Source: Flavobacteriales bacterium UBA2104
Lineage (GTDB): Bacteria > Bacteroidota > Bacteroidia > Flavobacteriales_D > Crocinitomicaceae
Length of the DNA stretch: 14,984 nucleotides
Assembly (NCBI GenBank): GCA_002331485.1
Contig: DCYS01000024.1
Location: forward strand, 1-14,984
Direction: 5' to 3'
The position numbers were made by a program, and so were the translations under genes. This document shows, in pieces, positions 12,859 through 14,984 of this stretch (its first letter is position 1; each line of letters opens with the position of its first letter). A model generated the notes under the pieces. It saw nothing but the letters and a program-made list of their open reading frames with translations, did no database searches and was not told the DNA's origin.

Positions 12859-14904
12859 TTATTTTCTGTTCTTCTTCTTATTGTAGTTCATTCCAGTAGG
12901 ACTTCCTACACGATCCATAGCACATCTGAATCCGATGTAATCAGTAGCCTGATCCTCATCTAGGAATCTTCTGTTACCTCCAACAAGCCAGATAGCTCTA
13001 TCTTTCCAAGAACCTCCTTTATACACTCTGGATTTATTTGACACTAGAGTAGTAGGCCATGCTGTACGATCATCACCTCCTGGTTTCACCTGATCACCTT
13101 TTAAGTTGTATTCTTCAAATTCATTTTGATACATAACTAATTCAGGATCTCTTGTAGCCTCGTTGATCGCGTTCTTTCTATCTGTATTGTCATAGTGGAT
13201 AGATGACTCAATATCACCATCTACATAATCAATATAGTCAGCTCGACGATAATTTAAACGACCAATGTTTTCTTCTTCAGTAACCTCACGGTATTTAAGT
13301 TTACCAGGAGTATTCACGATGAATTCATTGAATCCTTCCCTCAGCATAGAAATGATCTCAAAAGAATATTCTTCACCAAGTGGACCGATTCTGATCTTAT
13401 CAGCGAAAATCCCATCAAATATACGATCTTGGATCAGCATGTTCGCTTCGGTAACGTGCTTGTCATTTTTGTATGTGATCGCTTGATCCAATACTTCATT
13501 GATCTCTCTAATGATCGATAATTCCATAGAATCTTTCACATTTCCGTGCGATACGTAATATGGGTCTGGAGCATATCCTCGAGCAACAGGTTGCTTAGAT
13601 TCATTATGCTTCTGGATTCCACGTTGGATTACAGTATCATTTGGATCGTGCTTAGAAGCAGATACTCGCTGGAATCTTACACGTTCGAACTCGTTGATGT
13701 ATTCTTTCATACCATGAACATCATAACGAACCTGGAAGTTCTTGTAAGCAATAGAACCTGCGTTGTTAAGCTGCTTTGTTTGGAAAACATTTCCTCGGAA
13801 TGGACGGAACTCATCAACATCTTCAGAAGATAGTGGACGGTATACGTCTAGAACCCATTCTGCAACATTACCAGCCATATTGTAAAGACCGTAATCATTT
13901 GGCCAGTAAGAATCAACAGGAGCTGTTACATCGGCACCATCATTTAAGTTACCTGCAACCCCCATGTAATCTCCTCGTCCACGAACAAAGTTCGCACGAA
14001 TATCACCCTGGAACTCTTCATTGTCCTGACGAACATAGTGTCCATCCCATGGATAAATTCTTCTTTCATCGATAACCTCAGAGTCTTCACCAGACATGTT
14101 ACCTATCAATCCGTAGTATGCAAATTCCCATTCAGCCTCAGTAGGCAGACGGTAACGTGGTAAGAGAATACCATCTTCCATACGTACGATACGTTTTCCT
14201 AATTCTTTTCCTTTCTTACCTGTAGCTTTCGAAGGGTTAAGATCAGTTAGCAATTCTCTAACTTCTTCTTCGTACTGACCAGCTAAGTACGCTTCTGTAT
14301 TGAAAGTTGCTTCATCAGCCTGATTAACGTTAAAGTTTAGAACACCTTCACGAATTAAAATATACTCGTTTACACGGTCAGTTCTCCACTTACAGTAGTC
14401 ATTTGCCTGTAACCATGAAACACCAACGACTGGATAGTCACGATAAGCAGGGTGACGTAGATAATAATCTACATATTTTTCGTTAAATCCTAGAGGAGAA
14501 CGCCAAACCAATGTATCAGGTAGTGCATTCTTATAGATCATAGGATAACTTTGATATGCTCTACTGATCCAGTACAAATATTCTAACCAGTGGAAGTTAG
14601 TTACCTCCGTTTGATCCATGTAGAATGATGATACAGTTAATCGTCTTGGACGGTTGTTCCAATCATACATTACATCATCTTCAACTCTACCCATTGTAAA
14701 AGTACCACCCTCAACCAATACAAGTCCTGGACCTGTTTCTTGATCAACGAAAGGAACTTTTTGGAAACCACCCATTCCTGGGTTGTTGTAATCCCAACCA
14801 GTGGAATCTGATACTTCTCTAGAACAAGAAGCAACCAGTGCAATGGCTCCAAAAGCCATCATCCAGTGTTTAAAACGTTTCATATTGTTGGTCTTTGTTT
14901 TCAT
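12859..14904 (-). CDS. gldJ: gliding motility / T9SS lipoprotein GldJ
   Basis: An SUMF1/FGE-like lipoprotein needed in gliding Bacteroidota for motility and for the type IX secretion machinery. It acts at the periplasmic face of the outer membrane. The 681-residue protein has a lipoprotein signal peptide (ALVASC, Cys27), then blocks I recall from flavobacterial GldJ: TGPGLVLVEGGTFTMG, DDVMYDWNN, FYMDQTEVTN, ALPDTLVWR, LRHPAYRDYPVVGV, YRLPTEAEWE, YNMAGNVAEWV, RVYKGGSWKDRA and DYIGFRCAM. These distinguish it from GldK. It is about 120 residues longer than F. johnsoniae GldJ (about 560), with the extra sequence mainly between residues 375 and 610. The ATG at 14904 is preceded at nine bases by AGAGG. 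A second ATG at 14883 (MKRFKHWMM) would also give a good signal peptide. The upstream 80 bases show no certain gene. Confidence 0.93.
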   Translation of the reverse strand: MKTKTNNMKRFKHWMMAFGAIALVASCSREVSDSTGWDYNNPGMGGFQKVPFVDQETGPGLVLVEGGTFTMGRVEDDVMYDWNNRPRRLTVSSFYMDQTEVTNFHWLEYLYWISRAYQSYPMIYKNALPDTLVWRSPLGFNEKYVDYYLRHPAYRDYPVVGVSWLQANDYCKWRTDRVNEYILIREGVLNFNVNQADEATFNTEAYLAGQYEEEVRELLTDLNPSKATGKKGKELGKRIVRMEDGILLPRYRLPTEAEWEFAYYGLIGNMSGEDSEVIDERRIYPWDGHYVRQDNEEFQGDIRANFVRGRGDYMGVAGNLNDGADVTAPVDSYWPNDYGLYNMAGNVAEWVLDVYRPLSSEDVDEFRPFRGNVFQTKQLNNAGSIAYKNFQVRYDVHGMKEYINEFERVRFQRVSASKHDPNDTVIQRGIQKHNESKQPVARGYAPDPYYVSHGNVKDSMELSIIREINEVLDQAITYKNDKHVTEANMLIQDRIFDGIFADKIRIGPLGEEYSFEIISMLREGFNEFIVNTPGKLKYREVTEEENIGRLNYRRADYIDYVDGDIESSIHYDNTDRKNAINEATRDPELVMYQNEFEEYNLKGDQVKPGGDDRTAWPTTLVSNKSRVYKGGSWKDRAIWLVGGNRRFLDEDQATDYIGFRCAMDRVGSPTGMNYNKKKNRK

Positions 14905-14984
14905 AAATCTTTTCCTCTACAATTTCTTTAATAACGCAAAGCTCAAAATAAGGTTACAATTTAAAATGAAGGACATGAAACTGT

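Noticed and set aside
14966..14984. An ATG on the + strand followed by AAG GAC ATG AAA CTG at the right edge, possibly the start of a divergent gene.
   Set aside because: Only six codons are visible, and the region could equally be the end of an upstream minus-strand gene such as porU. Neither reading can be supported.
1..14984. Frequent GATC sites across the window, considered as a methylation or origin signal.
   Set aside because: They are spread through coding regions with many Asp, Ile and Ser codons and show no clustering that I can see. No DnaA-box group or origin genes are present.

Overview
The window looks like a piece of chromosome from a low-GC member of the Bacteroidota, most likely order Flavobacteriales. 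The strongest taxonomic clue is a gliding/type IX secretion lipoprotein, GldJ, directly followed by murF, a pairing I recall from flavobacterial genomes. Other clues are TTTG / TAnnTTTG promoter boxes, an ECF sigma factor paired with an outer-membrane beta-barrel protein, and a TPR-SpoIIE phosphatase of Bacteroidota type. I see no insertion sequences, phage genes, tRNAs, rRNAs or CRISPR arrays. The content is mostly core genes with some accessory envelope and signalling genes.

Layout. 1-129 is the 3' end of a + strand gene, probably an alpha-2-macroglobulin-like protein. 133-2378 is a tight minus-strand operon: pfkA, a lipoprotein alpha/beta hydrolase, then a small barrel-like exported protein. 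2379-2677 is a divergent promoter region. 2678-3658 is pyruvate dehydrogenase E1 beta on +, closed by a very strong bidirectional terminator. 3763-5977 is a minus operon read as TPR protein, endonuclease III, DUF58/vWA protein. It is divided from a small + gene (6004-6231) by only 26 bp, with the candidate -7 boxes of each gene lying on the other gene's start codon. 6228-8248 is a TPR / membrane / SpoIIE phosphatase gene on the minus strand, split in two by an apparent one-base deletion near 7900. 8383-9351 is an iron/2-oxoglutarate-type oxygenase on +, closed by a terminator. 9406-14904 is a long minus-strand run: gldJ, a terminator-like hairpin, murF, an ECF sigma factor, and a fusion of a cytoplasmic tail, an inner-membrane helix, a long disordered linker and an outer-membrane barrel.

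How the genes work together. PfkA and PdhB feed glycolysis and acetyl-CoA production, but sit in separate divergent units. GldJ (cell surface motility and T9SS) and MurF (peptidoglycan precursor synthesis) share a transcript direction, with a possible attenuator between them. The sigma factor and its partner look like a single-polypeptide envelope-sensing system: the barrel would sense at the cell surface and the short N-terminal tail would hold the sigma factor. This pair is the most interesting system in the window, followed by the broken phosphatase gene, the hairpin immediately upstream of murF, and an endonuclease III that has lost its iron-sulfur cluster cysteines.

All assignments come from reading the sequence and from recalled family motifs. 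No database search was run.
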